Positions 62,694-64,000 of a stretch of DNA of 64,000 nt are shown here, piece after piece; position 1 is the stretch's first letter; the number at the start of each line of letters is the position of its first letter. Origin of the DNA: Novipirellula galeiformis (GTDB taxonomy: Bacteria; Planctomycetota; Planctomycetia; Pirellulales; Pirellulaceae). Under the pieces are notes generated by a model. It was not told where the DNA came from. It did no database searches and was given only the letters and a program-made list of their open reading frames with translations. The stretch covers positions 1,068,212 to 1,132,211 of the forward strand of contig NZ_SJPT01000001.1 of the NCBI RefSeq assembly GCF_007860095.1. Reading direction: 5' to 3'. Position numbers and translations under genes: made by a program.

Positions 62694-62744
62694 ATCGAAC
62701 GTAGACAAATCGAACGTAGACAAATCGAACGTAGACAAATCGAA
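62694..62744. repeat. 15-bp tandem repeat, 3 perfect copies plus a partial one, upstream of pntA
   Basis: Units atcgaacgtagacaa start at 62694, 62709 and 62724, with a partial fourth (atcgaa). The array ends about 22 bp before the pntA ATG. It lies in the 5' leader or promoter, so copy number could affect expression. Confidence 0.92.
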
Positions 62745-62765
62745 GATTCGAAAACGGGGAACATA

Positions 62766-63899
62766 ATGCGAATCGGGGTGCCCAAGGAAACTTGGCCGGG
62801 TGAGTTGCGGACGGCGCTGGTGCCAGCCAACGCTAAGAAGCTCATCCGAGCTGGCTTTGAAATTGTTGCCGAGTCCGGTTTGGGGCAAGGAGCGGGATTT
62901 AGTGACCATGACTACACCGAGGCGGGGGTCAAATTACAATCCAATCACCAATCGGTTGTCGCCGATGCGGACTTGGTCTTGCGTGTTCGTAAGCCCTCGG
63001 CGTCGGAAGTCGGCTGGCTCCGACGAGGAGCGATTCAGGTTAGTTTTTTGGATCCGTTCAATGAACGCGCGCTCGTAGACGCCTTGGCCGAGCAAGGGGT
63101 CACGGCCATTTCGATGGAAATGATCCCGCGAAGCACGCGCGCTCAAAAAATGGATGCACTCTCCTCTCAGGACAATTTGGCTGGCTACGTCACCGTGATC
63201 CAAGCGGCCTATCACAGCATCAAAGCGTTTCCGATGATGATGACTCCGTCGGGCACGATTCGCCCCTGCCGAGTGTTTGTGATCGGCGTGGGGGTTGCGG
63301 GATTGCAAGCGATCGCGACGGCGAAGCGACTCGGGGCCCGCGTCGAAGCGTTCGACACGCGTCCTGTGACGGCCGAGCAAGTTCGCTCGTTGGGGGCGAA
63401 GTTTGTTGAGATCGATTTGGGCGAAGTGGGGCAAACCGAGCAAGGCTACGCCAAGGCGCTGACGGAAGAACAAATTGCGTTGCAGAAAGAAGGCCAGAAG
63501 AAGGTGATCGCCGAGTCGGATGTGGTCATCACGACCGCGAAATTGTTCGGCCGCCCCGCACCCCGCATCGTCTCGCGAGATATGCTCGAGGCGATGCAAC
63601 CGGGCAGCGTGGTCGTCGACATGGCGGTCGAAACCGGGGGCAACGTCGAGGGGGCAGTTCTCGATCAAGTCACCGAGATCGGTGGCGTGAAGGTGATCGG
63701 GCAAGGTAACTTGCCGTCGCAGGTTAGCCGCAATGCGAGTGAAATGTACTCCAATAATCTGGTGAATTTAATCGAAGAGTTTTGGGACGTTGACAACAAG
63801 CAAATGGTGTTGGATCCCGAGGACGAAATCATCCGTTTGGCGGTCATCACGCGAGCCGGTGAAATCGTCAACGAAACGATCCGAAATCTAAACACGTAA
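62766..63899 (+). CDS. pntA: NAD(P) transhydrogenase subunit alpha part 1
   Basis: This 377-residue dI domain of proton-translocating transhydrogenase begins MRIGVPKETWPGELRTALVP. It has RSTRAQKMDALSSQDNLAGY, the NAD-binding VIGVGVAGLQAIATAKRLGA with EAFDTRP, and DMAVETGGNVEGA. The enzyme moves hydride from NADH to NADP+ using the proton gradient. The protein ends after dI, so this is the split three-subunit form, and the next gene starts the membrane part. No strong Shine-Dalgarno is seen before the ATG; a 15-bp repeat array lies just upstream. Confidence 0.94.
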   Translation: MRIGVPKETWPGELRTALVPANAKKLIRAGFEIVAESGLGQGAGFSDHDYTEAGVKLQSNHQSVVADADLVLRVRKPSASEVGWLRRGAIQVSFLDPFNERALVDALAEQGVTAISMEMIPRSTRAQKMDALSSQDNLAGYVTVIQAAYHSIKAFPMMMTPSGTIRPCRVFVIGVGVAGLQAIATAKRLGARVEAFDTRPVTAEQVRSLGAKFVEIDLGEVGQTEQGYAKALTEEQIALQKEGQKKVIAESDVVITTAKLFGRPAPRIVSRDMLEAMQPGSVVVDMAVETGGNVEGAVLDQVTEIGGVKVIGQGNLPSQVSRNASEMYSNNLVNLIEEFWDVDNKQMVLDPEDEIIRLAVITRAGEIVNETIRNLNT

Positions 63900-63912
63900 G
63901 TGAGGACCCATC

Positions 63913-64000
63913 ATGGGAATGGAAGCGGTTTATCTCGGTTTTGTTTTAATGCTGTCGATTTTCTTGGGATTTGAATTGATTTCAAAGGTCCCTGCGACGC
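63913..64000 (+). CDS. NAD(P) transhydrogenase subunit alpha part 2, partial
   Basis: Only the first 29 codons are inside the window: MGMEAVYLGFVLMLSIFLGF then ELISKVPAT. This is the start of the small membrane subunit (PntAB-type) with its first helix. It lies 13 bp after pntA, and a GAGG is upstream. The gene continues past the right edge. Confidence 0.8.
   Translation, partial: MGMEAVYLGFVLMLSIFLGFELISKVPAT

Overview
This 64 kb chromosomal window looks like a planctomycete of the Pirellulaceae (Rhodopirellula-like). The inference rests on content: an H4MPT-type C1 gene trio, an McsA-McsB pair, a TPR/ExbB/ExbD operon, small proteins that I recall as conserved in that group, a Gly-rich Rho, many ATGA/TGATG/GTGA gene overlaps, weak Shine-Dalgarno sequences, and a palindromic repeat of the 'acccgaagcgt(c/t)agcgaggga' type typical of Rhodopirellula intergenic DNA. 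Base composition and gene style look uniform. I see no rRNA, tRNA, IS element, prophage or CRISPR array.

Layout. 1-8.2 kb, minus: a double-strand-break end-processing operon (AddB-like nuclease, AddA-like helicase, SbcD-like phosphoesterase, YhaN/SbcC-like ATPase cut by the window edge). 8.5-11.1 kb: the TIGR03546/TIGR03545 pair. 11.4-18.2 kb: trpE, mcsA-mcsB, an ECF sigma factor and three uncharacterised proteins. 18.2-20.5 kb, minus: PabA, DUF447 and beta-RFAP synthase, a compact set for the front end of tetrahydromethanopterin synthesis. 20.6-27.2 kb, minus: two TPR proteins, an ExbB-type channel and two ExbD proteins. 27.4-30.3 kb: two coupled membrane proteins of unknown function. 30.5-38.9 kb: mdh, a hydrolase-fold protein without a catalytic triad, a receiver protein with DUF423, pyrB with a dihydroorotase-like partner that has lost its metal ligands, and a FAH-family/semialdehyde dehydrogenase pair fitting oxidative pentose or sugar-acid breakdown. 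39-41.4 kb, minus: rho-rluA. 42.4-49.8 kb: a diguanylate cyclase with a second degenerate GGDEF, a BON protein, a DEAD helicase and a ribose-type ABC ATPase plus permease without a binding protein. 50.1-53.3 kb: a histidine-kinase-like protein lacking the phospho-acceptor His, and a membrane coiled-coil protein. 53.7-61 kb: a type II secretion pseudopilin/assembly operon (G, H, I, J, K, L, M-like). 61-64 kb: an SsuBC-like ABC ATPase/permease and the start of the pntA genes.

The least expected structure is a scatter of at least 17 short perfect or near-perfect tandem duplications (units 11-21 bp, most often 15 bp) in unrelated genes and in non-coding gaps alike. It suggests a local, copy-number-changing process acting across this genome. 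Four proteins look like catalytically degraded members of enzyme families (dihydroorotase, alpha/beta hydrolase, histidine kinase, second GGDEF domain).
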